Source: Myxococcales bacterium (lineage in GTDB: Bacteria; Myxococcota_A; Bradymonadia; UBA7976; UBA1532). Taken from it: a DNA stretch of 64,000 nt. Positions 54,290-63,246 of this stretch are shown here, one piece after another (position 1 is the stretch's first letter; each line of letters begins with the position of its first letter). The stretch spans positions 266,962 to 330,961 of the forward strand of contig PCCS01000001.1 of assembly GCA_002731825.1 (NCBI GenBank). Direction: 5' to 3'. The position numbers were made by a program, and so were the translations under genes. Below the pieces are notes generated by a model. That model did no database searches. It was not told where the DNA came from and was given only the letters and a program-made list of their open reading frames with translations.

Positions 54290-55525
54290 TTAGTGGTTGC
54301 CGCACCCTGGGCTTTGACCGTGGTGACCAATGTAATGGGCACCTTCCGTCAGATCGCAATGAAAATGATTGTCATGCGCCGCATTAAATTCGGGTGTAAG
54401 CACGATATTAAAAATGCGTCGTCTCCACATCTCTTGGCCCAATTCGTAGAGAAATTCACCTTCACGTGTTCGAAAATTACGGGTCACGCCATGTTCCCAA
54501 TGGTCGTATACGTTGAATTCGACGCCCTCCGAGTTTCGAAACCACAGCAGGTCGATCGCTCTGGATAATCCATGCTGACTGAGCTGATTGATGGTGCCAT
54601 TATCGGATCGGATCCCGCGACATGAGTAGGTCCCGATATGTCCGACTTGGACGATGTCATACTCGGCGAGCAATTGAGTCAACGCATGAACGGCCAAGGC
54701 CAGATCGCAGGACATAGGTAGAGGGCCTGCTGCGCGATCATCATAATGAAATGTAATGCCGTTGACTGGGCTTTGGACACGCACATTTTCATTTACGACA
54801 CACATGAGGTGTGGTGCGCCATCAACCACATCTGATATGGGGGCAAGCTGATCAAAATTAACGCCAAGCGCTGTCAATTGATCCATACATTCACTCATCA
54901 TCGGTGTGGGCAGCATCTCATCCTCGCCTGGGACGCAGACGCCTCGGCCGACGGATGTCTCGTTATATCGTCTCCGCGTTTGACATCGATATCCAGGGCG
55001 ACAGCCCGTGCGTCCAAAGGCGTCATAGTCACAGCGTTGAACGCAGGCGCCTCCACCGGCCACAACGTCGCCAATGCAGAAGGTGACTGGCATATCATCA
55101 CGGTCCGGACAGATGCGTTCGCAATCAAGACTACAGTGGCCCCGTGGGTATCCATCGGCGTCGGTCAGACAGAAAGACTCCGAGTACGTGCAATCCGAAT
55201 CTTGCTGACAAGGACCGCCAATCCAGCCTGCATTGAGCATTGGATCGGGTGGCAGATCCATATCCATAGCATCTGGCTCTGGCATGGGTGCCGGCGCGAC
55301 TTCAGCATCCTCAATGGGTCCCAAATCGAGACGGCTGTTTGCCCCATCTTGTGGCATTTCAAACCCATCGCTCACAGTCGGACCTAAATCCATTTCCTCT
55401 GGCGTTTGAAACCCATCCTGAGCGGGTAAAAAAGCAATGACTGAGTCTTGTTCAGGATCGCTACAACCTGCGCTCACTGCGATATAGGCGACGAGCCATA
55501 GCCCGTTTGTAATCTGAATTCGCAT
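54290..55525 (-). CDS. Lipoprotein with Cys module and extensin-like C-terminal (LAS-type) domain
   Basis: The 411-residue protein has a lipoprotein signal (VSAGCSD) and an acidic, Pro-rich linker to about residue 95. A disulfide module follows (CQQDSDCTYSESFC...CVQRCDY...GCRPGYRC). The C-terminal 200 residues match an extensin-like/LAS fold: ALTQLLAEYDIVQVGHIGTYSC, LSQHGLSRAIDL with the zinc-ligand-type H and D, and the HxH-like DNHFHCDLT. This suggests a cell-wall metallopeptidase-like domain on the envelope. It is not proven to be active. Convergent with nothing nearby; cysK follows. Confidence 0.78.
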   Translation of the reverse strand: MRIQITNGLWLVAYIAVSAGCSDPEQDSVIAFLPAQDGFQTPEEMDLGPTVSDGFEMPQDGANSRLDLGPIEDAEVAPAPMPEPDAMDMDLPPDPMLNAGWIGGPCQQDSDCTYSESFCLTDADGYPRGHCSLDCERICPDRDDMPVTFCIGDVVAGGGACVQRCDYDAFGRTGCRPGYRCQTRRRYNETSVGRGVCVPGEDEMLPTPMMSECMDQLTALGVNFDQLAPISDVVDGAPHLMCVVNENVRVQSPVNGITFHYDDRAAGPLPMSCDLALAVHALTQLLAEYDIVQVGHIGTYSCRGIRSDNGTINQLSQHGLSRAIDLLWFRNSEGVEFNVYDHWEHGVTRNFRTREGEFLYELGQEMWRRRIFNIVLTPEFNAAHDNHFHCDLTEGAHYIGHHGQSPGCGNH

Positions 55526-55648
55526 GCTCTATCCCCCACAGCAGGACCCGGATACTAGCATCGATCAGGGATAACCCTCAACGGTTGCGTTCAAACGGAT
55601 TCAATACGGACGCGACGGCCTCATTGTGGGTGATGGTGTAGGGCCCGC

Positions 55649-56161
55649 TTAGTTGTCGGCGGGGGTTGTTTGCTCTTCGATCGCGCCAGCGACGCGCTCA
55701 CGAACCTCGGCCGCCGCCGCTGCGATGGATTGCGCCTTTGCTTCACTTGCTCTAATCTGATCAGCTTTTGCGTTGACGCGCGGGGCCGGAGCAAAGAGGT
55801 CATTGAGGCGCCGCTTTAACTTGGCCCGCCCTTCATTGGATTTCGCTCGAGACGCGTCCTCTTCATCCGCGTCTGTCGCCCGGGTCTCCGCTCTGCGATT
55901 CAGATTGACCATATCACCCGTTTTCGGATCGCGCTTTGATCCGCGCCCTTTGGCCAGAGCGGCGAAGTCACGACGTTCCGAATTGTTGTTGTCTGTTTTC
56001 GGCTCACGTGCCACGGCGACGCCTGTTACTCCATCATTCGGTGCAATCTGCAAACCTGACGCGGATTGCGGATTTGCTCCTCGATTCTCCGTCCCGTTTT
56101 GTTCTGGCATCGGTGCCGCGGTCGCCGTGAGAGCGCCGCCGAGTTGATTAATTCCTGGCAT
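55649..56161 (-). CDS. Hypothetical charged, low-complexity protein
   Basis: ATG 56161 with GGAG 8 nt upstream is preferred over ATG 56206. The 170-residue product begins MPGINQLGGALTAT, is rich in Ala/Arg/Asp/Asn, and has a helical Ala/Glu-rich C-terminus (SEAKAQSIAAAAAEVRERV). There is no signal peptide, membrane segment or known motif. It is probably disordered over most of its length. Confidence 0.55.
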   Translation of the reverse strand: MPGINQLGGALTATAAPMPEQNGTENRGANPQSASGLQIAPNDGVTGVAVAREPKTDNNNSERRDFAALAKGRGSKRDPKTGDMVNLNRRAETRATDADEEDASRAKSNEGRAKLKRRLNDLFAPAPRVNAKADQIRASEAKAQSIAAAAAEVRERVAGAIEEQTTPADN

Positions 56162-56542
56162 CTGCTTGACTCCGTGTCTGTGCCGCGATCCACGTCTTAT
56201 GTGCATCGTTATACTGCTAGTATACCGATCTAAACCCGCAAGATCTCTTGAATTAGCCCTTAGATTTCAATCTGCACCATGTTTTAGCTTATAAGTATCT
56301 GTAAATATGAGTTTTTCAATGAATGCTCGTTCGTCTAATTAGTTTGGTTTTAATTGATTTACCACACTTGAATGGGTCCCCTGGACGTGTTTTTTAAGGG
56401 CTTCGTACGGGCTCGACCCGCGCCTGCATCCTCGTTAATGGGCTGTTTTTACAGTAAATTCGGGTGTGCATAGATTTTGTGATAACGTGAAAGATGTGCG
56501 GTGTAACCTTCGTCTACGCCCGTTTTTATCAGGTTGAATCGG
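56162..56542. other. 381-bp A/T-rich intergenic region
   Basis: No supportable gene is present between the hypothetical gene and the divergent permease. It is the most A/T-rich stretch of the window, with several T-runs. A perfect inverted repeat TATACT-GCT-AGTATA lies at 56210-56224, about 50 nt upstream of the minus-strand gene, and could be an operator or paired -10 boxes. Bidirectional promoters are expected here. Confidence 0.5.
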
Positions 56543-57637
56543 ATGTCTGACAACCCAGAAATAGACGATAAAAAATCGACTTCAGCCGGCTTCAATCCAG
56601 GGACGCAATTGGCCATTCGGCTGTCGAGTCGGTTACTCGTCTTTGTTTTGGTCGGGGTCATTTTGGTGACTCTGAAGACCGTGCTGATCCCTTTCGTTCT
56701 TGCGATATTTTTGGCTTTTCTGCTTCGACCCATTTCAGAAGAACTCATCAGCCGCAAGGTTCCCGCCGGCTTGGCGATTACCGTATCCGAGCTGGTGGCT
56801 ATGTTGCCGGTGATGGCACTGATCACAATTTTTCTGTCCACAGCCGGTCCATTGAGCGAACAATTGCCCAAGTATCAAGATCAGATTGTTCATCAATTAG
56901 GCCAGGCTATCGACGGTGCGTTGACTCGTGTTGGGTCGCCCGATCGGCGTGAGGCTATTCGTAAAGAAATTTCCCAGAATGTTGTCCCGGGCGTCTTGAA
57001 TAAGAGCGCAGACTATATTCAGCGCGGCATTCAGGCTGTGACGACAGCACTGGGTACGTTCCTTTTGGCCCTGGTCTTCAGTGCATTCATGTTGCTTGAG
57101 ATCGGACGGATTCGGGAAAAGTTTGTGTCCATTTTCGGTCGGAGTGAAAATCTTGCAGACGACCTTGAAGGGATATCTAGTGATGTCAGACGCTATGTTG
57201 TGGCAAAGACGTTTATCAGCGCGATTACAGCCCTCGCCGTTTGGATATTTTTGGAGTTAGTTGATGTCGACTTTGCGCCCTTTTGGGGTCTCATCGCTTT
57301 TCCGCTAAATTTTATTCCAACCGTAGGCGCATTTGTTGCTTCGATTCCCCCGATTTTACTGGCATCTATCGATCCATCACATTCAGGTTTCTCCGTTTTA
57401 GGTGTGGCCCTTGGACTCGTGATTTTAAACGGCTTTATTGGTGCTGTTCTCGACCCTCGCTACGTCGGAAATGCAGTTCGTGTATCTCCTTTGGTGGTTT
57501 TTTTATCAGTCATGGTTTGGGGTGTTTTATGGGGTCCAATCGGCATGATCTTAGCTGTACCAATCATGGTTTGCCTTAAGGTCGTCTGCGGCCGTGTACC
57601 CGCTCTGAGTCCAGTCGCTCGGTTTTTAGAAGGGTAG
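56543..57637 (+). CDS. AI-2E family transporter (PerM-like permease)
   Basis: This inner-membrane protein of about 364 residues has the family's architecture. It has N-terminal helices (FVLVGVILVTLKTVLIPFVLAIFLAFLL), a soluble central stretch (ISQNVVPGVLNKSADYIQ), then helices and the family signature FIGAVLDPRYVGNAVRVSPLVVFLSVMVWGVLWGPIGMILAVP. Family members export diverse small molecules, not only autoinducer-2, so the substrate is unknown. ATG 56543 is chosen over TTG 56534. The HtrA gene starts 10 nt later, suggesting a unit. Confidence 0.92.
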   Translation: MSDNPEIDDKKSTSAGFNPGTQLAIRLSSRLLVFVLVGVILVTLKTVLIPFVLAIFLAFLLRPISEELISRKVPAGLAITVSELVAMLPVMALITIFLSTAGPLSEQLPKYQDQIVHQLGQAIDGALTRVGSPDRREAIRKEISQNVVPGVLNKSADYIQRGIQAVTTALGTFLLALVFSAFMLLEIGRIREKFVSIFGRSENLADDLEGISSDVRRYVVAKTFISAITALAVWIFLELVDVDFAPFWGLIAFPLNFIPTVGAFVASIPPILLASIDPSHSGFSVLGVALGLVILNGFIGAVLDPRYVGNAVRVSPLVVFLSVMVWGVLWGPIGMILAVPIMVCLKVVCGRVPALSPVARFLEG

Positions 57638-57647
57638 GCATCTTCCC

Positions 57648-58715
57648 ATGTCAAATCGGGCGATTAAGACACTCTTTATGGGGGGCGTAAGTGGAGCACT
57701 TGCGGCTCTGCTCGTCTTATGGATATCCAATCGAATGGCTGTGCCAGATGTTGGCGGAGGCGAACGCCTCGTCAAGGTTTTTTCCGATGCTGCACCCTCG
57801 GTTGTTTCGGTCAAAGCGATTCAAGTTGAACGTGCCTTTCTAAACATGAATATCAACGCCATTGAGCGTGGATCAGGGACCGGCTTTTTTTGGGATAAGT
57901 CAGGGCATATCGTGACGAATCTGCACGTGATTGTTGATGCCGATGCCATTCAGGTGACCACCAATGACCAATCAACGTATGTCGCGCGGCTAGTTGGCGC
58001 AGCCCCGTCCATGGATTTAGCCGTCCTGCGAATCAAACCGAAGCCCAACGAAACCAGACCTATCGAATTAGGGCAGTCATTGGGTCTGAAGGTCGGTCAA
58101 CTGGTCTTGGCGATTGGCAACCCATTTGGGCTGGACCAATCGCTGACAACGGGTGTTGTCAGCGCTCTCGGGCGGTCCATCGAATCTCTGGTTGGGACAG
58201 AGATTGCGGACGTGATACAGACTGATGCGGCGATTAATCCAGGTAATTCAGGCGGTCCGCTACTGGACATTCGCGGTCGATTGATCGGGATCAATACAGC
58301 GATTAGGAGTCCCAGTGGGGCGAGTGCGGGCGTTGGTTTTGCGGTGCCTGTAAATACCATCAAACGCGCCATCCCAGATCTGATCGCCTACGGTCGAATT
58401 CGACGGCCAACGCTCGGCCTTCGCTTGGCACCCCGCCACATCGCACGCCGCTTACGTGTCGAGGGGGTTCTTGTTTGGACCCTGGACCGCGGAGGGCCGG
58501 CGGACAGCGCGGGGCTCCAATCGACACGCTATGATAGGCAGGGCCGTTTGAGATTGGGCGATGTCATCGTACAGGTTGATGACGTTCGAATTCGAACGGA
58601 GGACGATCTCATCGCAAGCCTGGAAAAATATCGTCCGGGCGATGTCCTTCAAGTGCGCGTCCTCAATGGGTCACGCTCGCGCACCGTCTCAATCAAACTT
58701 TCAAGTTTAAAGTGA
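57648..58715 (+). CDS. HtrA/DegP-like periplasmic serine protease, membrane-anchored
   Basis: Trypsin-like periplasmic quality-control protease of 355 residues, with an N-terminal hydrophobic anchor (residues 8-28). The full triad is present: His93 (TNLHVI), Asp123 (MDLAVL) and Ser201 (GNSGGP). One PDZ domain follows from about 255 (PTLGLRLAPRHIARRL; LGDVIVQVDDVRIRTEDDL). The architecture matches DegS-like members (one PDZ). It follows the AI-2E permease at 10 nt. Confidence 0.93.
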   Translation: MSNRAIKTLFMGGVSGALAALLVLWISNRMAVPDVGGGERLVKVFSDAAPSVVSVKAIQVERAFLNMNINAIERGSGTGFFWDKSGHIVTNLHVIVDADAIQVTTNDQSTYVARLVGAAPSMDLAVLRIKPKPNETRPIELGQSLGLKVGQLVLAIGNPFGLDQSLTTGVVSALGRSIESLVGTEIADVIQTDAAINPGNSGGPLLDIRGRLIGINTAIRSPSGASAGVGFAVPVNTIKRAIPDLIAYGRIRRPTLGLRLAPRHIARRLRVEGVLVWTLDRGGPADSAGLQSTRYDRQGRLRLGDVIVQVDDVRIRTEDDLIASLEKYRPGDVLQVRVLNGSRSRTVSIKLSSLK

Positions 58716-58722
58716 GCCGTCT

Positions 58723-59538
58723 CTACGGACTTCGATAGACGAGCCGGAGCGAAAATTGACATCCACGTTTCAGCGGTCTGAGTGCTTTCATCCGTTGCAT
58801 GATGCAGTCTCTCGGTCCACTGTGTCTGAACATGGATTCGTCCAGAGTGATTCGCGGGGTTGGAGGGCTCGTATCAACAGAGAACAAAAGGCGGCCAGTG
58901 TCTTGATTAATCAGCCCGAATTCACGGTGGCAATTTTTGAAAAGCTCACTTCGGGTAAGCCAGCGTTTTAGGCGTGACTGTTTGCATCCTTTACTGAAGT
59001 CGAGTGCCCGGACATCTGCAATGATCTGGTTTGGGGTTTGTCTATCAGCCGAACCAAGGGGCCGAGCGGCTCTCCGTGCAATGGTAATCCGCCGAGCAGG
59101 TGGACTGTCTCTCAGAATCGGCGCAGAAAACCGTTTTGGCATTGTGGATAGACGACTTCGGTCATGGTCCATATCGACAATCGGTCTGAGGCTCGGCTCC
59201 CATCCGGCGATCATCCAGTCAAGCGCCTGTTTTTCACACCAGATGGTTATGATGAATTGCCCATTTCCGGAGACTGTAAAGTCCCCGACCATACGATCGT
59301 CAATTCGTCGTAAGCGAATCAGTCTGGGATCGCGCCAAACGCTTTCAAGCCCAATTGGAAAACTCGCTGCATCAAGCTCCGGAATGAACCATTTTGAACG
59401 GGTCTCTCTTGGCGATTTTGCTGCTTTATAGACGACATCAGCAATGCGTTCAAACACGTCTTCATGTTGGCTATTATCCATCGGATTTGAACATCCGAGC
59501 AGAGCCAGAATAGCGACTATTATCGTCCAACGATTCAT
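58723..59538 (-). CDS. Predicted lipoprotein, AgmX/PglI C-terminal-like
   Basis: ATG 59538 gives MNRWTIIVAILALLGCSN, a clear lipobox signal, and overlaps the upstream stop by ATGA. The C-terminal 60 residues (CHREFGLINQDTGRLLFSVD, ending RDCIMQRMKALRPL...LVYRSP) resemble a degenerate AgmX/PglI C-terminal domain, a module of myxobacterial envelope proteins. That match is by pattern only. Last gene of the operon from 63231 or above. Confidence 0.65.
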   Translation of the reverse strand: MNRWTIIVAILALLGCSNPMDNSQHEDVFERIADVVYKAAKSPRETRSKWFIPELDAASFPIGLESVWRDPRLIRLRRIDDRMVGDFTVSGNGQFIITIWCEKQALDWMIAGWEPSLRPIVDMDHDRSRLSTMPKRFSAPILRDSPPARRITIARRAARPLGSADRQTPNQIIADVRALDFSKGCKQSRLKRWLTRSELFKNCHREFGLINQDTGRLLFSVDTSPPTPRITLDESMFRHSGPRDCIMQRMKALRPLKRGCQFSLRLVYRSP

Positions 59539-60590
59539 CGTGCCTGCACCGCTAAACCGATGCGTAGAGCAGGTCGCTGGCGATGGAGATGTGCCAGCCA
59601 ATCGATGAAACTTCTATAATCGAGCTGATCCTTCATGTCGATGATAAGCCCCTTGCGCATCCCTCCGTTTGATCCATCAACATCCAGAGCATTGAGTAGG
59701 GGTCTAACTTGGCTTAGAGATCCCCCGATCTGCACAGGCTTCGAATGGGTATAATCCTGTAAATAGAGTACTTTAGGTGACAGTGATAGGCGCCAGTTTG
59801 ACTCGCTCTGCTCACCTAAGGCAATGACGGCCAAGGGCAGCCATACAGGGCCATTTTCAGACCGTGCGAGCAGTTGGATACTCTCGGCTCCAGCCTGAGT
59901 GGACCAGGTCACAAGTTCCTGCAAGACCTGTACGGGTGTGTGGCTGGCTAGGGCGATTGCGGTGTGGGGTCTGTAGGTCGAAAAGGCCTCCGTTGCGGCT
60001 CGGCGTCTCGCCGAAATCTCTGTTTTAATGATCTCGATCGCCTCGTTCTGTAAATACGGCCGAAATGGGCGGCCATCGATGGATATGGCGTCGCCATCGG
60101 CTCGGATCAAAACAGCGGAATTGGGTCGGCCTTGGTCATCGCGACCCATGAGTCCGCCGGCCCAAGGTGTGCCTGCGGTCACGTTTGGAAGGCCGGATTC
60201 GCTGAGAAGACTCAAGCTGTTTCTGATGGCCTGCCGATTCGTAAACTCCGCGATCGACCAGCCTTTGGCTGTTCGTCTAATCTCAATGCCTATTTCAAGT
60301 GGCCAACCATCGTATTTGGCTGCGAAGGTTGCCTTTCGTGTTGTCTCATCGACGACAATGAACTCAGCGATGTAATCCGGGGTAAACCGTGTTTTTGAGA
60401 GGGTTTTAAATACCAGGAGGTCCGCTGATAGGCCCTCGTTGTAGACAAGACTGTCTCTGACGACTCTTTGCTTTAATTCTTCGAGCCCCACTTCTGCGGC
60501 GAGCCAAGCACGAGAGACACCCGGCCCCTGTTCGCACCCTAAAAGGCAAAATGCATAAGTCATTAGACTCATGCCAAAGGTGATTTTCAT
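59535..60590 (-). CDS. Predicted lipoprotein with two possible ExbD/TolR-like segments
   Basis: ATG 60590 starts a signal with lipobox (LLGCEQ). GTG 60596, two codons earlier, overlaps the upstream stop as GTGA and may be the true start. The 350-residue protein has two segments that look like the periplasmic part of ExbD/TolR: STYRPHTAIALASHTPVQVLQELVTWSTQAGAESIQLLA, and at the end DMKDQLDYRSFIDWLAHLHRQRPALRIGLAV. This is pattern similarity only. Coupled to its neighbours on both sides. Confidence 0.65.
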   Translation of the reverse strand: MKITFGMSLMTYAFCLLGCEQGPGVSRAWLAAEVGLEELKQRVVRDSLVYNEGLSADLLVFKTLSKTRFTPDYIAEFIVVDETTRKATFAAKYDGWPLEIGIEIRRTAKGWSIAEFTNRQAIRNSLSLLSESGLPNVTAGTPWAGGLMGRDDQGRPNSAVLIRADGDAISIDGRPFRPYLQNEAIEIIKTEISARRRAATEAFSTYRPHTAIALASHTPVQVLQELVTWSTQAGAESIQLLARSENGPVWLPLAVIALGEQSESNWRLSLSPKVLYLQDYTHSKPVQIGGSLSQVRPLLNALDVDGSNGGMRKGLIIDMKDQLDYRSFIDWLAHLHRQRPALRIGLAVQAR

Positions 60591-60592
60591 TG

Positions 60593-61780
60593 TCACGAGG
60601 TGTGGTCGTCTGGGTCCGCAGCCGTCTCTGATAGCGTCCCATCTTCGGCTAAGAATTCACACAGGCTGTCCTTATTGAGCCGTTCTCTTCGACCAATGAC
60701 TGAACTGTTTGAGTAGGCGATCAAATCGTAGCGGTAGACTTTGGAGAATGCTCGATTGCCTGGAGTGCGATCACGTTTTTGTAATTCAAGGGTTTTGAGT
60801 CCAGCGTCGGTACAGACCTTTGCGTGAATTCGCCCTTTTTCTTTGAACTGTTCACTGATGATACGCGCAGGGATCAGCGTTTGGGCTGGTCGGATTTCAG
60901 CCTTTTTGAAAAGGAACCATGTCGCCTTGAGTGTTTCCCGTCGTGTCCCCACCCGAACATCGACAAGCTCCATGAATTCAGGCCTCTCAAAGCCCCACGT
61001 GTCATGGCACCAATCTTTTTCATCGTCTAACATGGGACAGGCCTCATCGTGAGGGCAAGGGGCGGCGACGTGCCAGCCTTGCTCGACACATGCATCACGA
61101 AATTGAATCACATGGCGACTGGGGACTTGGGCTGCTGGCTCGATGACCAAGATTTGCCCTTCAGGTGTGAGGAGATGCTTGAGTTCCCGAGACATCAGCC
61201 GAAGCCGATCGGCGTTTAGTTCGTTGAGTACGTTCATGCAGAGGACCAGATCAAAGGGAGGTGGGTCGTCCAGTTGGCGGGCGATCCCACGGGACAAATC
61301 CACGAGCTTATAGTCCACATGACTGAACTTCAGCGCATCTGCTAGACGCTGTGCAGCTTCGAGCGCTTCGGGCACACGATCAGTCGCCGTATGCTCAATC
61401 TCAATGCCTTGGGTGGCCGCGAGACAGCCTAGAGATGCAATGCCCGTTCCCGGGCCACAGCCGAGTTCGAGAACACGTAATGGGCGGTTCAAAGTTGGCA
61501 GTGGGCCCAGACGGTCAACGATGGCGTCCAGCTTGGGTGCTTGAGCACAAACCATGTAGGTTGAGTACGCGAGCGAGACGTCTTTATCCTTTAAGTATCT
61601 GGATTTGATAAATCGTTTTCGGTCCCGCGTGAGTCCCCGGTGTAGCTTTTCTAGGCCCTGAGACACTTTGGCAACTTGGTGCGCGTCGCACAGCGGTCCG
61701 TATATGGAATCGAGGGCGCTTAAGATCTGGCTCGGTACCCGTCGATACGAGTCTTTTGACTGGTAGATCCGTCGACTCAT
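60593..61780 (-). CDS. Rsm22/METTL17-like ribosomal small-subunit methyltransferase
   Basis: Rsm22 proteins act in assembly of the mitochondrial small ribosomal subunit. Bacterial members are poorly studied. The 395-residue product has the SAM fold (LRVLELGCGPGTGIASL, FDLVLCMNVLNEL, GQILVIEPAAQVPSRHV). It also has the family's iron-sulfur-type Cys patch: APCPHDEACPM and DWCHDTW, in the usual place after the SAM domain. The YVVF-type end is modified (ATWFLFKK). Start ATGA-coupled to the TPR gene; stop overlaps the next gene. Confidence 0.85.
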   Translation of the reverse strand: MSRRIYQSKDSYRRVPSQILSALDSIYGPLCDAHQVAKVSQGLEKLHRGLTRDRKRFIKSRYLKDKDVSLAYSTYMVCAQAPKLDAIVDRLGPLPTLNRPLRVLELGCGPGTGIASLGCLAATQGIEIEHTATDRVPEALEAAQRLADALKFSHVDYKLVDLSRGIARQLDDPPPFDLVLCMNVLNELNADRLRLMSRELKHLLTPEGQILVIEPAAQVPSRHVIQFRDACVEQGWHVAAPCPHDEACPMLDDEKDWCHDTWGFERPEFMELVDVRVGTRRETLKATWFLFKKAEIRPAQTLIPARIISEQFKEKGRIHAKVCTDAGLKTLELQKRDRTPGNRAFSKVYRYDLIAYSNSSVIGRRERLNKDSLCEFLAEDGTLSETAADPDDHTS

Positions 61781-63231
61781 CGTCGTCTTAACTCTTGGAT
61801 TAAACTTTGGAGGGCCGCCTTTAACTTTCGAGCTTTTTTGGTCTTCAATTCGACGCGCGAGACAAGGATATTATATTCATTTTTTGCGATCCCTAAGGCA
61901 CGGGTCTTATCCGGGCGCGGTGTGGCCCTAAGTAATCTCGCTAAACGCAGGCCAGCACTGACAACATCGAGTCGCAAAGACCACGTCTTTGACGATTCGT
62001 CAGACAATGTATTTGCAAACTTATAGGCCTCTTCAGCAATCTTTCGAGCGTCGAGAGTTCGGTCCAAACGGCCAAGTAGTTGAGCATAGTTACCCATAGA
62101 GATGAGTTTGGCCCGACGGCCTTTTCCCATCAGTGAATCAGCCGCATTATAGGCCGATTCGTATGCTGCTAGAGCTCGTTTATTCTTTTTAAGATCCGAG
62201 TAAAACGCACCTTGGTGATTGAGTGCGCGGACCCATGATAGTCTTAATTTTTTGCGCTTCGGGTATTGGCTAACCGCATCCGCGAGTGTACCGACGGCGA
62301 GTTTGTGGAGGCGCTTAGAGCGATCTAAATCGCCTTTCTTTTGGAACACATCCGCCAATCGCGCCCGTCTCGCTGCCAGCATACCTTGGATCGATGGGTT
62401 TTTTTCATCCAAGCGTGCGCTCACTGCCAGCGCGACCAGAGCTTCTTTTTCGAATTCTATTTGATGTTTGACATCACTTTTTTCACGCGCCAGTTGGGCA
62501 GCTGAATCAGCGATTTGATAGGGCAATGAATTAAGGCGTCGATTCTGCTCATCCGCCGTCGTTCCACTCCGTGACCACTTCAGCCCCTTTCGACTGGCTT
62601 CAAAGGATGCGTTGTAATCGTCTTCGACCGCCGCAGCTTTGGCCACTTGCAACCAGCCGCGTGCGAGCATTTCTCGTACGCTCGCTGACGGGGGAACGGT
62701 TTCCGTTGTTTTTGAAACAGATTCGATCGCCGATTTTAAAATGGCCCTGGCGTCCGGTTCAGCTAAGGGGCCAGCCTCAGCATAGGCCACAGCAGTTGAG
62801 ATGCGGTCGCGCCGCGCTCGAGTGTCTGTTGGTCGCGATTCCAAAAGCATCGTTGCCAGTTTGACTGCCTCATCAGACCATCTGTAGGCCGCTTGAAAAT
62901 CTTTGCGATGCTTTGTCCAATGGCTCAATTGTTTCAGAATGACGAGCTTGCTGCGTTTGAGTTTAATGCTGTCCGGACGTTCGCCAATCGCGTCTACAAT
63001 GGCGCTGTAGGCGGTTTTGTATTCAGTCTCGGCCTGTCGAAATTGTTTGTTGATGGTTGCTCGCTGCGCCCGCTCAAGAGCTCTATCAACTCTCGCTTTT
63101 GGACTTTGCTCGCGCTCTTTCATGGCTTCGACACGTTTGAACTCACTCCATTTATAGAGGCCGATCGACGTTGCGATAACCATGAATATTGCCAGTAAGA
63201 GCTTTGCTTGAATTGGGATTTTCTGTGACAT
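61777..63231 (-). CDS. TPR-like protein with N-terminal membrane anchor
   Basis: The 484-residue protein has one membrane segment (KLLLAIFMVIATSIGLYKW). A long all-helical region of about 34-residue units follows (KQFRQAETEYKTAYSAI, KDFQAAYRWSDEAVKLATMLLE, GDLDRSKRLHKLAVGTLADAV, KKNKRALAAYESAYNAADSL). This predicts TPR helices facing the periplasm. A scaffold for the downstream lipoproteins is a reasonable inference, not shown. Confidence 0.8.
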   Translation of the reverse strand: MSQKIPIQAKLLLAIFMVIATSIGLYKWSEFKRVEAMKEREQSPKARVDRALERAQRATINKQFRQAETEYKTAYSAIVDAIGERPDSIKLKRSKLVILKQLSHWTKHRKDFQAAYRWSDEAVKLATMLLESRPTDTRARRDRISTAVAYAEAGPLAEPDARAILKSAIESVSKTTETVPPSASVREMLARGWLQVAKAAAVEDDYNASFEASRKGLKWSRSGTTADEQNRRLNSLPYQIADSAAQLAREKSDVKHQIEFEKEALVALAVSARLDEKNPSIQGMLAARRARLADVFQKKGDLDRSKRLHKLAVGTLADAVSQYPKRKKLRLSWVRALNHQGAFYSDLKKNKRALAAYESAYNAADSLMGKGRRAKLISMGNYAQLLGRLDRTLDARKIAEEAYKFANTLSDESSKTWSLRLDVVSAGLRLARLLRATPRPDKTRALGIAKNEYNILVSRVELKTKKARKLKAALQSLIQELRRR

Positions 63232-63246
63232 AATTAACAGTCTAAC

